From Salarchaeum sp. JOR-1 (GTDB lineage Archaea; Halobacteriota; Halobacteria; Halobacteriales; Halobacteriaceae), in assembly GCF_007833275.1 (NCBI RefSeq), contig NZ_CP042241.1:496001-560000 (forward strand): 64,000 nucleotides of DNA, given 5' to 3'. The position numbers and the translations under genes are program-made. Shown in pieces: positions 1 through 10,975 of the stretch. Each line of letters begins with the position of its first letter. The stretch's first letter is position 1. The notes under the pieces were generated by a model. It was given only the letters and a program-made list of their open reading frames with translations, was not told where the DNA came from and searched no databases.

Positions 1-858
1 ACCGGGCGCGGCGGCGTCCGTGGTGAGCGTCACGTCGCAGTCGTCCGCGAGCGATTCGGCGACCTGAACGCCCTCGAGCTCGGGCCGGGATTCGGCGACG
101 ACGACGCGGTCGGGGTCGCCGGTTTCGAGCGCCCGCTGAACCGTGCGCGAGCGCGAGAGCGTGACGACCGTCTCCCCCGTGATACGGTCGGCTGCGCGGG
201 CGGCAGCGTCCTCGTCCGCCACGGCCGCGTCGTCGATGACTGCCTGAATCGCGTCGGGGAATCCGTCGAAGTCATCGGTCGCCATCGCGCGGTTCACGCG
301 GTTCGCGACGACGACCATGTCGCGGGCGTCCCGGAGATCGCAGGCGAGCGCGACGAGGGCGTCCCGTCTGGCGGCGTCGATGGCGGCGTCGCGGAGGACT
401 TCGAGCGCGCGGAGGGAGAGCCACGCGGAGCCGTGCTCGCGGTCCTCGCGGACGGTCTCGACGGTCGGCGCGACGCGCCGGTACGACGTCCAGAGGTCGG
501 GAACTGTCTCGCGGCGGCGTATCTCGACTGGGTTCACCCACTCCCAGTCGGTCGTCTCCTCGTTCGGCGTCACCTGGCGGCGTTCGCAGTCGAAGAGCGA
601 GGGGTGGACTGTCCAGCGGGTGCCGCGGTCGGTGTCGTCGACCGAAAACGGGTCGCCGCGGCGGACGAGCGTGCAGGCGTCGCGGAGGCCGGTCTCCTCC
701 TCGATTTCGACCCACGCCTGTTCGTCCGGGGCGCCTTCGGCGTGTCCGGCGACCATCCCCCACCGGCCGGTGTATGAGCCGACGGCGTCGCTGCGTCGGA
801 GGAGGAGCACGCGGCCGCGGTGGCGGAGGACGCACGTGACGACGTGGACTTCGTCCAT
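1..858 (-). CDS. Nudix / eIF-2B-like fusion protein (C-terminus off the left edge)
   Basis: Reading leftward from the ATG at 858, the frame stays open for 286 codons to the window edge. Residues about 1-130 form a Nudix-like domain. Its catalytic helix is recognisable as EIEEETGL (51-58), but the box is about two residues short and the usual Arg before the first Glu is Val, so pyrophosphatase activity is uncertain. From about residue 150 the sequence resembles the eIF-2B alpha/beta/delta-like family, which in archaea includes ribose-1,5-bisphosphate isomerase relatives (RITGETVVTLSRSRTVQRAL, then VVVAESRPELEG). I infer a haloarchaeal Nudix-eIF-2B fusion of unknown substrate. It is divergent from cofE, with about 90 bp between the two starts. 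Confidence 0.75.
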   Translation of the reverse strand, partial: MDEVHVVTCVLRHRGRVLLLRRSDAVGSYTGRWGMVAGHAEGAPDEQAWVEIEEETGLRDACTLVRRGDPFSVDDTDRGTRWTVHPSLFDCERRQVTPNEETTDWEWVNPVEIRRRETVPDLWTSYRRVAPTVETVREDREHGSAWLSLRALEVLRDAAIDAARRDALVALACDLRDARDMVVVANRVNRAMATDDFDGFPDAIQAVIDDAAVADEDAAARAADRITGETVVTLSRSRTVQRALETGDPDRVVVAESRPELEGVQVAESLADDCDVTLTTDAAAPG

Positions 859-947
859 ATCGAGGCCTGGGGCGCGGGACACATAGGCGGTGAGGCCGAG
901 ATGTCCGGTACCGCCGTCTCTTTCACGCGACGGCGAGCAGTGGGAGT

Positions 948-1709
948 ATGGAAGCGTTCGCAGTGCCCGGCCTCCCCGAAATCGAGGCGGGCGACGACCT
1001 CGCGGCGCTCGTCGCGGACCGCGTGAGCGTCCGCGAGGACGACGTGGTGTGCGTGGCGAGCACGGTGGTGTCGAAGGCGGAGGGACGGACGGCGTCGCTC
1101 TCTGACTACGCGGCGGGGCCGCGGGCGCGTGAAGTCGCGTCGCGGCTCGAATCCGTCACGGGCGAGGAGAAAGACCCGCGGTTCGCGCAGGCCGTCTTGG
1201 AGGAGTCCACGGACGTTCTGATGGAGTCGCCGTTCCTCCTGACGGAGACGCGGTTCGGGCACGTCGGCGTGAACGCGGGCATCGACCGGTCGAACACGGG
1301 CGGCGACGACCTCCTCCTCCTGCCGAAACGACCCACCGAGAGCGCGGAGCGGATCCGAGCGGGACTGCCAGTGGACTGTCCGGTGCTCGTGACCGACACG
1401 TCGGGGCGGCCGTTCCGGCACGGCCAGCGCGGCGTCACCCTCGGCTGGGCGGGGATGCCGGCGTCCCGGGACTGGCGGGGCGAGTCGGACAGGGACGGCC
1501 ACGAGCTCGAAGTGACGGTGGAGAGCGTGGTGGACGAACTCGCGGCGGCGGCGAACCTCGTCTCCGGCGAGGGCGACGGCGGCACGCCGGTCGTGGTGGT
1601 TCGGGAGTTCGAGTTCGGCGACCACGACGGTTCGCAGGAGCTCTACCGCGAGGTGTCGGGAGACTTCGTGCGGCAGGCGCTCCGGGGGTGGTCGTATGAA
1701 GGGCGTTGA
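948..1709 (+). CDS. cofE: Coenzyme F420-0:L-glutamate ligase
   Basis: This 253-aa protein is the size of archaeal CofE, the cytoplasmic GTP-dependent enzyme that adds L-glutamates to F420-0. Family blocks are visible: VVSKAEGR near 40-47, GHVGVNAGIDRSN at 104-116, and VTDTSGRPFRHGQ at 148-160 leading into GVTLGWAG. The ATG at 948 gives the typical short hydrophobic N-terminus before the VPGLPEI segment. The stop overlaps the start of the downstream reductase by 14 bp, so the two are almost certainly co-transcribed. That pairing joins cofactor maturation with an F420-using enzyme. Confidence 0.93.
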   Translation: MEAFAVPGLPEIEAGDDLAALVADRVSVREDDVVCVASTVVSKAEGRTASLSDYAAGPRAREVASRLESVTGEEKDPRFAQAVLEESTDVLMESPFLLTETRFGHVGVNAGIDRSNTGGDDLLLLPKRPTESAERIRAGLPVDCPVLVTDTSGRPFRHGQRGVTLGWAGMPASRDWRGESDRDGHELEVTVESVVDELAAAANLVSGEGDGGTPVVVVREFEFGDHDGSQELYREVSGDFVRQALRGWSYEGR

Positions 1710-2655
1710 GCTCACGCCAGAGGTTCCGGTGCGTGAGGTCGCGTCGTTGGCGGCGCGGGCGGAGGACGCGGGGTTCGACGCGGTGTTCGCGTCCTCGCAC
1801 TACAACAACCGCGACCCGTTTCAGGCGCTCGCGCTCGCGGCGGACGCGACGGAGTCGGTTCGCGTGGGTCCGGGTGTCGCGAACCCGTACGAGACGCATC
1901 CGGTGACGCTGGCGTCGAAGGCGGCGACGCTGGACGAGCTGAGCGGCGGGCGCGCGGTGTTCGGGGTCGGCGCGGGCGACGCCTCGACGCTGCGGAACCT
2001 CGGCGTGGAGCGCGACCGGCCGCTCCGACGGGTGCTGGAGGCGTTCAAGGTCGCCCAGCAGCTGTGGCGGGGAGCGCGCGTCGAGCACGACGGGACGTTC
2101 GTCGCGCGGGACGCGGGCCTGAACTACGAGCCGGGCCGGATTCCGGTGTACGTGGGCGCGCAGGGGCCGCACATGCTTCGGATGGCGGCGAAGCACGCGG
2201 ACGGCGCGCTGGTGAACGCGAGCCATCCCGACGACTTCGCGTGGGCGCGCGACCGGCTCGACGAGGGCCTCGACGAGCGGCCGGCCGAGCGGGGAGAGTT
2301 CGAGTCCGTGGCGTTCGCGTCGGTGAGCGTCGCGGTAGACGGCGAGGAGGCGCGGGCGGCGGCGCGGCCGCCGGTCGCGTTCATCGCCGCCGGCGCGGCC
2401 CCGCCCGTGCTCGACCGGCACGGCGTGAGCCGCGACCGGGCGGCGCGCGTCGGCGAGCACATCGAGGCGGGCGAGTTCGACGCGGCGTTCGACGCGGTGT
2501 CCGAGACGATGCTGGACGCGTTCTGCGTCGCCGGCACGCCCGACGAGGTCGGCACGCGCCTGAACGAGATCCGGGAGTACGTGGACGGCGTGGTCGCGGG
2601 GTCGCCGCTCGGCCCGAGCCGGGAGGCGGCCATCGAGTTGCTCGCGGACGCGTAG
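1696..2655 (+). CDS. mer: F420-dependent 5,10-methylenetetrahydromethanopterin reductase-like protein (LLM family)
   Basis: This 319-aa protein belongs to the luciferase-like F420/flavin oxidoreductases. It has the barrel start KGVELTPEVPVREVASLA, the phosphate-loop region GVGAGDASTLRNLG, and the pair PVYVGAQGPHMLR / AGTPDEVGTRL. Its length and layout fit the haloarchaeal Mer homologue, which in methanogens reduces methylene-H4MPT with F420H2. Haloarchaea use folate-type C1 carriers, so the real substrate may be methylene-tetrahydrofolate or another compound. The frame starts inside the last codons of cofE, implying translational coupling. Assignment to the superfamily is firm; assignment as Mer rests on similarity and context. 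Confidence 0.8.
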   Translation: MKGVELTPEVPVREVASLAARAEDAGFDAVFASSHYNNRDPFQALALAADATESVRVGPGVANPYETHPVTLASKAATLDELSGGRAVFGVGAGDASTLRNLGVERDRPLRRVLEAFKVAQQLWRGARVEHDGTFVARDAGLNYEPGRIPVYVGAQGPHMLRMAAKHADGALVNASHPDDFAWARDRLDEGLDERPAERGEFESVAFASVSVAVDGEEARAAARPPVAFIAAGAAPPVLDRHGVSRDRAARVGEHIEAGEFDAAFDAVSETMLDAFCVAGTPDEVGTRLNEIREYVDGVVAGSPLGPSREAAIELLADA

Positions 2656-2729
2656 GGGCGCCGATACGACCAACAGACATAGGTTCCGTGCGCCCGTCAC
2701 TGTTGACAATAGGCACGCCCCTCGTTCAC

Positions 2730-3713
2730 ATGACTGACTCGCTCGAACCGCCGCACGCGACGCCCGACGCAGCGCCCCTGTCCGCCGCGGACGCGAGAGA
2801 CCTCGCGCGCTCGCTTGTCGAAAACGTCGAAACCGTCATCGTCGGCAACCGGAGCGCCATCGAACACATCGTCACCGCCGTCCTCGCGGGCGGCCACCTC
2901 CTCCTCGAAGACGTCCCCGGAGTCGGGAAGACGATGCTCGCGCGCGCCGTCGCGCGCTCGGTGGACGGCGACTTCTCCCGCGTGCAGTTCACGCCCGACC
3001 TCCTGCCCGCGGACGTGACCGGGTCGCACGTGTTCAACGAGAAGACCCGCGAGTTCGACTTCCAGCCGGGCCCCATCTTCGGGAACGTCGTGCTTGGCGA
3101 CGAGATCAACCGCGCGCCGCCGAAGACGCAGGCCGCCCTCCTCGAAGCGATGGAGGAAGACCAGGTGACGGTGGACGGAACGACGCACCCGCTCCCGGAT
3201 CCGTTCACGGTCATCGCGACGCAGAACGCGGTCGAGCGCGACCGCACGTACGAACTCCCGGTGGCGGAGGTCGACCGGTTCACGAAGAAGCTCCACCTCG
3301 GCTACCCGAGCCCGGACGAGGAGGTGGCGGTAATCGAGCGCGCGGTCGGCGACCACCCCATCGATTCCGTGGACGCGGTGGCGTCCGTGGCTGACTTGCG
3401 GCGTGCGCGCGCGACCGCGGCGGCCGTGACGGTGGCGGAGCCGGTGCGGCGGTACGTGACGCGGCTCGCGGGGTACACGCGCGAGCACGCGAGCCTCGGC
3501 GTCAGCCCACGCGGATCTATCGCGCTCGTGCGGGCGGCGCAGGGCCGCGCGACGCTCGACGGCCGGGAGTACGTGACGCCGGACGACGTGAAGGCGGAAG
3601 CGCCGTTGGTGCTCGCACACCGAATCCGCGCCGACCAGGGCGGCGCGGTCGGCGGCGAGTCCGGGGAGCGAATCGTCGAACACGCGCTGTCGCGCGTCGA
3701 CCCGGAGGCATGA
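2730..3713 (+). CDS. MoxR-type AAA+ ATPase
   Basis: This 327-aa MoxR family ATPase has Walker A at 62-69 (PGVGKT), Walker B with the MoxR signature LGDEINRA at 122-129, a sensor 1 ATQN at 163-166, and an arginine-rich C-terminal lid ending near LVLAHRIRADQ. The ATG at 2730 was chosen because the open frame upstream belongs to a shadow of mer and this start gives the normal family length. Its stop overlaps the next start by 4 bp (ATGA), and the next two genes encode DUF58 and transglutaminase proteins. This is the classic MoxR-DUF58-TGase cluster, in which the ATPase is thought to act as a chaperone for assembly of a surface or metal-binding protein. Confidence 0.92.
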   Translation: MTDSLEPPHATPDAAPLSAADARDLARSLVENVETVIVGNRSAIEHIVTAVLAGGHLLLEDVPGVGKTMLARAVARSVDGDFSRVQFTPDLLPADVTGSHVFNEKTREFDFQPGPIFGNVVLGDEINRAPPKTQAALLEAMEEDQVTVDGTTHPLPDPFTVIATQNAVERDRTYELPVAEVDRFTKKLHLGYPSPDEEVAVIERAVGDHPIDSVDAVASVADLRRARATAAAVTVAEPVRRYVTRLAGYTREHASLGVSPRGSIALVRAAQGRATLDGREYVTPDDVKAEAPLVLAHRIRADQGGAVGGESGERIVEHALSRVDPEA

Positions 3714-4686
3714 GCGCTCGGCCGACACGCCGCGGGTGGGCGGTCGCCGCGGTCGCGCTCGCGGGGGTCGCGCTCGGCTGGCTGTTCGGCGGGCGGAGCC
3801 TCAACGTCGTCGTGATGCCCGCCGCCGCGGCGTTCGTCCTGACGGGACTGCACGTCGCGCGCTACGACCGCCCGACGGTGACGCGAACCGCGCCCGAGCA
3901 CGCCCACCAGGGCGAGACGCGGACGGTGGCCGTCTCGGTGGACGCACGCCACGAGTACCCCGTGACGGTTCGGGAGTCGCTCGCAGAGGGTTTGGTGGGC
4001 GACGGGGTGCTGGAGACGGTCGCGGACGGCCGCGAGAGTTCGTTCGAGGTCGAACTGGGGTCGCGCGGCGAACACGTCGTCGGGCCGACCGAGCTGGTTG
4101 CGACGGATCCGTTCGGCCTCTGGACGCGGATCTTCCGGTACGCGCGGGTCGACCGCGTGACGGTGTTCCCGCGCGTCCACGACCTCACGGACACCGCCGG
4201 CCTCCTCACGGGCTACATCGGCGTGACGGACGAGCGCGGGCAGTTCGAGGGGCTCAGGGAGTACCAGCGCGGCGACCCGCTGCGGGACGTGAACTGGCGG
4301 GCGAGCGCGAAGCGACCGGGCGACCTCGTGGTGACGACGTTCGCGGGCGAGGGCGCGACGAACCGCGTCGTCGTCGCGGCGGACGCGAACGGCGGCCGCG
4401 CGGACGCGGTGGCGGAAGCCGCGGCGAGCGTCGTCGCGAACCTCCTCGACGCCGGCATCTCGGTCGGCGTCGTCACGCCCGACGGGTCGGTGTCGCCCGC
4501 GACGGGGGACGCACACCGCCGAGCCGTCTTCACGCAGCTCGCCCGTCTCGACGACGCCCACCTCGGCCGGGAGCGCGTCGCGGACGCGGACATCGCGGTT
4601 CGGTCGACCGCGGAGCGCGTGGAGATCAGCGCCGGTGACCGGACGCGTCGGTACCGGGACGTGGTGGGCGCGCGGAGGGCGGACGC

Positions 4687-4690
<4 letters not shown>
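3710..4690 (+). CDS. DUF58 domain membrane protein
   Basis: This 326-aa protein begins with two membrane segments (about 10-27 and 32-48), followed by a beta-rich region and the DUF58 hallmark YQRGDPLRDVNW at 185-196. The last 100 residues look like a von Willebrand A-like fold (VVVAADANGG, then AGISVGVVTPDG). It overlaps the MoxR gene by 4 bp and is itself overlapped by 4 bp (GTGA) by the transglutaminase gene, so the three form one translation-coupled unit. DUF58 proteins are usual MoxR partners; the molecular role is not known. Confidence 0.88.
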
Positions 4691-7169
<2,479 letters not shown>

Positions 7170-7372
7170 CGACCTTTTGCTCTGCGTGCGCCCTTCGGCC
7201 GCACTCGGCAAAAGCTCGGGCAAAAGCACTGCGTCGCTCCTGTGCGCCTCCGGCGCGTAGTCGCTCCTTGGCCCGAGCGCCCCGCGCTCGGGGAACCGCT
7301 TCGCTCAGGCTCTTCGAGCCGTTCGCTTGCGGATGCGTTCAACGTGGTTTGTTTCGGTGTCACAGCAGTCGG
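7170..7372. repeat. Intergenic GC-rich palindromes between convergent genes
   Basis: The gap between the convergent aIF1 and lipoprotein genes holds a perfect 9-bp inverted repeat with a 3-nt loop (CCCGAGCGC / GCGCTCGGG, 7272-7292) and a smaller one (GGCTC-TTC-GAGCC, 7308-7320). Between them is the text CGCTTCGCTC, which recurs in other intergenic palindromes of this window. These could act as bidirectional terminators or be members of a dispersed palindromic repeat. No gene is visible. Confidence 0.55.
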
Positions 7373-8194
7373 TCAAGCGCTCGTTCGATTGCGCGCGGTG
7401 TCGTACCAGTCGGGCCGTTCGACGGTCGCGTCCACGCGGAACGAGATGTCGCGTTCGACGGTCGCGTCGCCGTCGGTGTATGAGAGCGAGAGCGACCGCA
7501 CCACGCCGTTTTCGGTGACTGTGGCGTCGAAGGAGACGTTCGTCACGGTGTCGCCGTGGAGCGTCATCTCGTCGGCGGTTCCGGTGACGTGTGCGGCGGC
7601 GTCTCCGGGAGAAACTGTGGTGTTCGCGTTCGCGAACAGGAGGTAGACGAGGGTTCGCTCGGAGACGCCGTCGGGGAACACCTTCTTCGGCGGTTGCGGT
7701 AACTCCCGATCCTCGGCGGAGATGGTCGGCATCGAGTACGAGACGTTCCCCGCGACGTCGGTGCGGACGAGGACGCGGTCGCCGTCGGCGTACAGCTCGA
7801 ACGCGCCGCGCGTGGTCTGGTAGCCGACCGGGAGGCCGTCGCCGGTCCGGGTGAGCCGCCAGTGGGATTCGTTCGCGTACGAGACCGCCGTCCGCCGGGT
7901 GGCCTCGGTGGACGCGTTCGTTCGGGTCGTCCGCGCGGTTTTCGTGAATCCGTGACTCCGGAGGTGGGTTCGGTGCGCGTTCGCCAACGCGAGCGCGTCG
8001 GTCACGCCCCCGGCGGTCACGCCGGGCGCGAGGGTTTCGCTTGGGCTGGTGGGAGGGCCGGTCGTTGTGGTGGCGGTCGTCGATTCAGTAGTCGGCGCGG
8101 CGGTCGTCGACGCGTCGCCGGCGAGGAAGCCGGAACAGCCGGCGGTCGTGACGAGGAGGGCGCACGCGAGCGCGAGCAGGAGGCGGCGAACCAT
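7373..8194 (-). CDS. Secreted lipoprotein, haloarchaeal type
   Basis: This 273-aa protein has a 19-residue hydrophobic signal ending in the lipobox VTTAGC, with the lipidated Cys at 20. A Thr/Ser-rich linker (about 28-55) follows, then a beta-rich region with many Asn-X-Thr/Ser sequons (for example NANTTV, NVSYS), as in the DUF7537-like lipoproteins of haloarchaea. No catalytic motif is visible. It stands alone, convergent with aIF1, and faces away from the rhodanese gene. A similar lipoprotein layout occurs at 14862-15605. Confidence 0.75.
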   Translation of the reverse strand: MVRRLLLALACALLVTTAGCSGFLAGDASTTAAPTTESTTATTTTGPPTSPSETLAPGVTAGGVTDALALANAHRTHLRSHGFTKTARTTRTNASTEATRRTAVSYANESHWRLTRTGDGLPVGYQTTRGAFELYADGDRVLVRTDVAGNVSYSMPTISAEDRELPQPPKKVFPDGVSERTLVYLLFANANTTVSPGDAAAHVTGTADEMTLHGDTVTNVSFDATVTENGVVRSLSLSYTDGDATVERDISFRVDATVERPDWYDTARNRTSA

Positions 8195-8249
8195 ACGCGG
8201 GGATGAGACGCCGCGTAGAAAGTGTTTCTGCCTGACTGTTTTGCTTCGG

Positions 8250-8606
8250 TTAGAACGGGCTCTGCGGGCCTTCGTCAGCGTCGGGTTCCTCGGTGTTCGA
8301 GTCGAGCGGGCCGTCCCAGGCGTCGAGGCCGCCAGCGAGGCTCTCGACGGGCGTGTCGTCGCCGATGCCCTCGTAGGAGTTGATGAGGTTCGCGGCCTGC
8401 ACGCTGGATTTGCCGTGCGGGCAGACGGTGACGACGTGGTTCGCGCCGTCGAGCGCGTCGACGCGCTGGGGGAGTTGGTTGAAGGGGATGTTCTCGCTGC
8501 CGGGGATGTGGCCGTGGTCGAACGCGAGGCTGTTCCGGATGTCCACGACCGTGATGTCGTCGTCGAGCCGAGACTGGAGTTCGTCGGGCTCGATTTCGCC
8601 GTCCAT
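8250..8606 (-). CDS. Rhodanese domain protein
   Basis: This 118-aa single-domain rhodanese has VVDIRNSLAFDHGHIPGSENIP at 20-41 and active-site Cys62 in VTVCPHGKSS. The active-site loop resembles small sulfurtransferases that carry sulfane sulfur, but partners are not visible here. The Met at 8606 gives a normal domain start; longer in-frame extension upstream is non-protein-like. It lies 48 bp downstream of the Nudix gene on the same strand, so co-transcription is possible. Confidence 0.9.
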   Translation of the reverse strand: MDGEIEPDELQSRLDDDITVVDIRNSLAFDHGHIPGSENIPFNQLPQRVDALDGANHVVTVCPHGKSSVQAANLINSYEGIGDDTPVESLAGGLDAWDGPLDSNTEEPDADEGPQSPF

Positions 8607-8653
8607 ACGAATCGAGTGGTGCGTGTCGCGGTTAAGCGTCGCGGTCGCGGCGG

Positions 8654-9187
8654 TCAGAGGTAGCCGTCCGCGCCGGCGAGGAGGAGGCCTTCGAGGGTCG
8701 CGTCGTTCGCGGGCTGGTCGGCGCGGGCGCGGGAGAGCGCGTCCTGGCGGGGGACGCGTTCGACCTCGATGAACTCGTTGCTGTCGAGTTCGCGACCCTC
8801 CGCGGCCTCGGTGAGGCCCTCCGCGACAACAATGGCGCGGTTGTGGCGGAGGACGCCGGTAGCGACCGCGAACTCCTGGAGAAGGGTGACGGAGTCGGCG
8901 TCGTAGCCGGTCTCCTCGCGGAGTTCGCGGCGCGCGGCGGCCTCGTAGGACTCGTCCTCGACGAGGCCGGCGACGAGTTCGAGGCAGTGCGCGTCGATGA
9001 CGGGCCGGTACTGCGACACCATCACCACGTCGTCGCCGTCGAGCGCGACAACGACGACAGCGGCGGGGAGGTCGGCCCAGTAGTAGTTCTTCTCGCTGCC
9101 GTCCGGCTGTTCGTAGCGGTCGTAGCCGCCCGTATACCACGGCGTCTCGTACTCCGTGACGGACGTTCGGAGCGTCCAGTCGTCCAT
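8654..9187 (-). CDS. Nudix hydrolase, ADP-ribose pyrophosphatase-like
   Basis: This 177-aa Nudix protein has a strong box: AGLVEDESYEAAARRELREETGY, with RELREETGY at 87-95 and all metal-binding Glu residues present. The segment VVMVSQYRPVIDAHCLELVAG before the box is the usual pattern of ADP-ribose pyrophosphatases. The start at 9187 begins MDDWTLRTS; nothing conserved precedes it. The gene is divergent from the DtxR-type regulator with a 63-bp shared upstream region. Substrate is inferred from the subfamily pattern only. Confidence 0.85.
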   Translation of the reverse strand: MDDWTLRTSVTEYETPWYTGGYDRYEQPDGSEKNYYWADLPAAVVVVALDGDDVVMVSQYRPVIDAHCLELVAGLVEDESYEAAARRELREETGYDADSVTLLQEFAVATGVLRHNRAIVVAEGLTEAAEGRELDSNEFIEVERVPRQDALSRARADQPANDATLEGLLLAGADGYL

Positions 9188-9250
9188 ACCCGGGTGTTCG
9201 TGTCCGGCACCATGAACACACTTATTCGGGCCGCGACGCGACCTGCGTGT

Positions 9251-9682
9251 ATGAGCCCGCCCACGGTGTCGGAGAGCGAGGGACGGTACTTGAGCGCCAT
9301 CCTCCTCGTGAGCGAGACCGCGGGCCGTCCCGCGAAGACGGGAGAGCTCGCGGACGAACTGGACGTGAGCCCGGCGAGCGTCACGGAGCGAATCGGAACG
9401 CTCGCCGACCGCGGCCTCGTGGCGTACGAGCGCTACGAGGGCGCGACGCTCACCGAGACGGGCGAGGACGTCACGCGCGAGTTGCTGTGGAAGCGCTGTC
9501 TCGCGGAGAACCTCGTCGACGAGGCGGAGGCGGACGTGGAGGCGTTCGGGCACGCGCTCTCCGAGGACGTGGCCGCGGCGCTCAAGTCATTCATCGACCA
9601 CCCGTGTTCGGGCGAGTGTCGCGCGCCGGACGCGGAGTACAGCGAGTGTCAGTCCGCGGTTCGCGAGAGCGTCTCCCGGTAG
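9251..9682 (+). CDS. DtxR/MntR-type metal-dependent transcriptional regulator
   Basis: This 143-aa protein has a winged helix (residues about 8-68: RYLSAILLVSETAGRPAKT, then ELDVSPASVTERIGTLADRG) followed by the dimerisation helices of DtxR-family repressors (RCLAENLVDEAEADVEAFGHALSEDV). The C-terminus contains HPCSGEC and a further Cys, a likely metal or redox site seen in this family. In haloarchaea such proteins (SirR/Idr-like) repress iron or manganese uptake. It could act at the DtxR-box-like palindromes found at 24.3 and 25.5 kb, but that link is inference. Its last 34 bp overlap the convergent DUF5809 gene. Confidence 0.82.
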   Translation: MSPPTVSESEGRYLSAILLVSETAGRPAKTGELADELDVSPASVTERIGTLADRGLVAYERYEGATLTETGEDVTRELLWKRCLAENLVDEAEADVEAFGHALSEDVAAALKSFIDHPCSGECRAPDAEYSECQSAVRESVSR

Positions 9683-10077
9683 TACTTCCCGTGGACGATG
9701 CGGCGGAGAGTGCCGCGCGCGGCCGCGGGCTCGTTCTGATAGGACGCCGTCACCACCGTGTTCTCGAACGGGACGACGTGCCACGCCACGCGGTCGACGT
9801 CGTCGCTCCCGTTCTCCACGACCTCGTAGTCGTAGTCCGCCAGCCAGTCCCCGAACTCCTCGCGGCTTCCAGAGTGGACTTCGAGGAGGTTCGCGAACAA
9901 CGCGTCCCGCGCGGTCTCCACGACCTCGCCGGTGACGCGGTCGTCGTACTCCTCCCGGCTGAACTCCATCGCCTTCGCCAGCTCGCGGGTGACGTTCTGC
10001 GCGGCCGGCCCCACGTCCTCGTAGGCCGCGCGAACTTCGTCCGCCGTTTCGGGCGCGAGGACGCCGTGCGTCTCCAT
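9649..10077 (-). CDS. DUF5809-type haloarchaeal protein
   Basis: This 142-aa acidic soluble protein begins METHGVLAPETADEVRAAYEDVG and contains DWLADYDYEVVENGSDDVDRVAWHV, the pattern I associate with DUF5809. Function is unknown. The ATG at 10077 overlaps the upstream stop as TGATG; a GTG three bases earlier is an alternative. It is paired with DUF5810 upstream, an arrangement typical of haloarchaeal genomes. Its 3' end overlaps the convergent regulator gene by 34 bp, so both C-termini share DNA. Confidence 0.72.
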   Translation of the reverse strand: METHGVLAPETADEVRAAYEDVGPAAQNVTRELAKAMEFSREEYDDRVTGEVVETARDALFANLLEVHSGSREEFGDWLADYDYEVVENGSDDVDRVAWHVVPFENTVVTASYQNEPAAARGTLRRIVHGKYYRETLSRTAD

Positions 10078-10424
10078 CACTCCTCACCGTCCTCGCGCAT
10101 CTCGCGCGTGAGTTCCATCGCTTCCTCCACGATAGCCTGCTCGTCGCCGCCCAGGTCGTCGCGGCCGTACCCGCCCTCCTGCGCGAAGTGCTGTTCGGCG
10201 TGCGCGTGGTCGCCCTCCTCGAACTCCACGTCGGACGCGGGCGCGTACTCGACGACGACTTCGCCGAGTTCCGCCGGACTCAGCTCGTTCCAGTCGGGCG
10301 CGTGCGCGTCAAGCCAGTCCTCGTGGTCGGCGTCGTCCAGCATCGCGGCGAACGCGACGTGGTTCGCGAGGTGGTCGGCTTCTGCCTGCGGCACGCCACA
10401 GACGGGACACTCGTAGCCACTCAT
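10077..10424 (-). CDS. DUF5810-type zinc-finger protein
   Basis: This 115-aa protein opens with a C2H2-like zinc finger: Cys6 and Cys9 in YECPVCG, His18 and His22 in DHLANHV. It continues with a very acidic helical region (DHEDWLDAHAPDWNELSPAELG). The finger suggests nucleic-acid or protein binding. It is translationally coupled to the DUF5809 gene by the TGATG overlap. The family is haloarchaeal and uncharacterised. Confidence 0.75.
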   Translation of the reverse strand: MSGYECPVCGVPQAEADHLANHVAFAAMLDDADHEDWLDAHAPDWNELSPAELGEVVVEYAPASDVEFEEGDHAHAEQHFAQEGGYGRDDLGGDEQAIVEEAMELTREMREDGEE

Positions 10425-10452
10425 GGCTGGACAGAAGAGCGCGAGACACTAA

Positions 10453-10935
10453 CTACTCGTGGTTCGCGAGTCGCGCGACCATCACGAACGCGTCCTCGCC
10501 GTCCGCGTAGTACCGGTCGAGGGTGCGGTAGTACTCGAAGCCCTTCTCGCGGTAGAGGCCGATAGCGGGGTCGTTCGACCGGCGGACTTCGAGTTTCGCG
10601 GAGCGCGCGCCCTGCGCGCGGAGCACGGCGAGCCCGCGGTCGACGAGCGAACCGCCCAACCCCTGGCCGCGGTCGTCGGGGTGGACGGCGAGGTCTTTGA
10701 TGTGGCCGAGCGGGCGGCCGTGGTTCGGAATCGTGTCCGCGACCACGAACCCCGCGAGCGACGGGTCGTCGGGGCGTTCCGCCACGAGGAAGCCGGGTTC
10801 GCCGAGGTAGCGCTCGAACGCCGAGAACGGCCACGGCTGCTCGAACGCCTGCTTCTCGATGCGGAACACGTCCAGCAGGTCGCCCTCACTCGCCTGCCGG
10901 ATGCCCGCGTACTGGAACGGCTCCCCCGACGCCAT
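10453..10935 (-). CDS. rimI: RimI-like GNAT N-acetyltransferase
   Basis: This 160-aa GNAT protein matches archaeal RimI/Ard1, which acetylates protein N-termini. Visible features are the substrate-side start IRQASEGDLLDVFRIEKQAF, the acetyl-CoA loop DRGQGLGGSLVDRGL, and the terminal motif NDPAIGLYREKGFEYYRT. Length and motif order are normal. The ATG at 10935 gives a short N-terminal tail. It lies 28 bp before the DUF5810 start on the same strand. Substrate range cannot be read from sequence. Confidence 0.85.
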   Translation of the reverse strand: MASGEPFQYAGIRQASEGDLLDVFRIEKQAFEQPWPFSAFERYLGEPGFLVAERPDDPSLAGFVVADTIPNHGRPLGHIKDLAVHPDDRGQGLGGSLVDRGLAVLRAQGARSAKLEVRRSNDPAIGLYREKGFEYYRTLDRYYADGEDAFVMVARLANHE

Positions 10936-10975
10936 GCGAGAATCTTGGCGTGGCGCGGGTAAATGGCCTGCGGCC

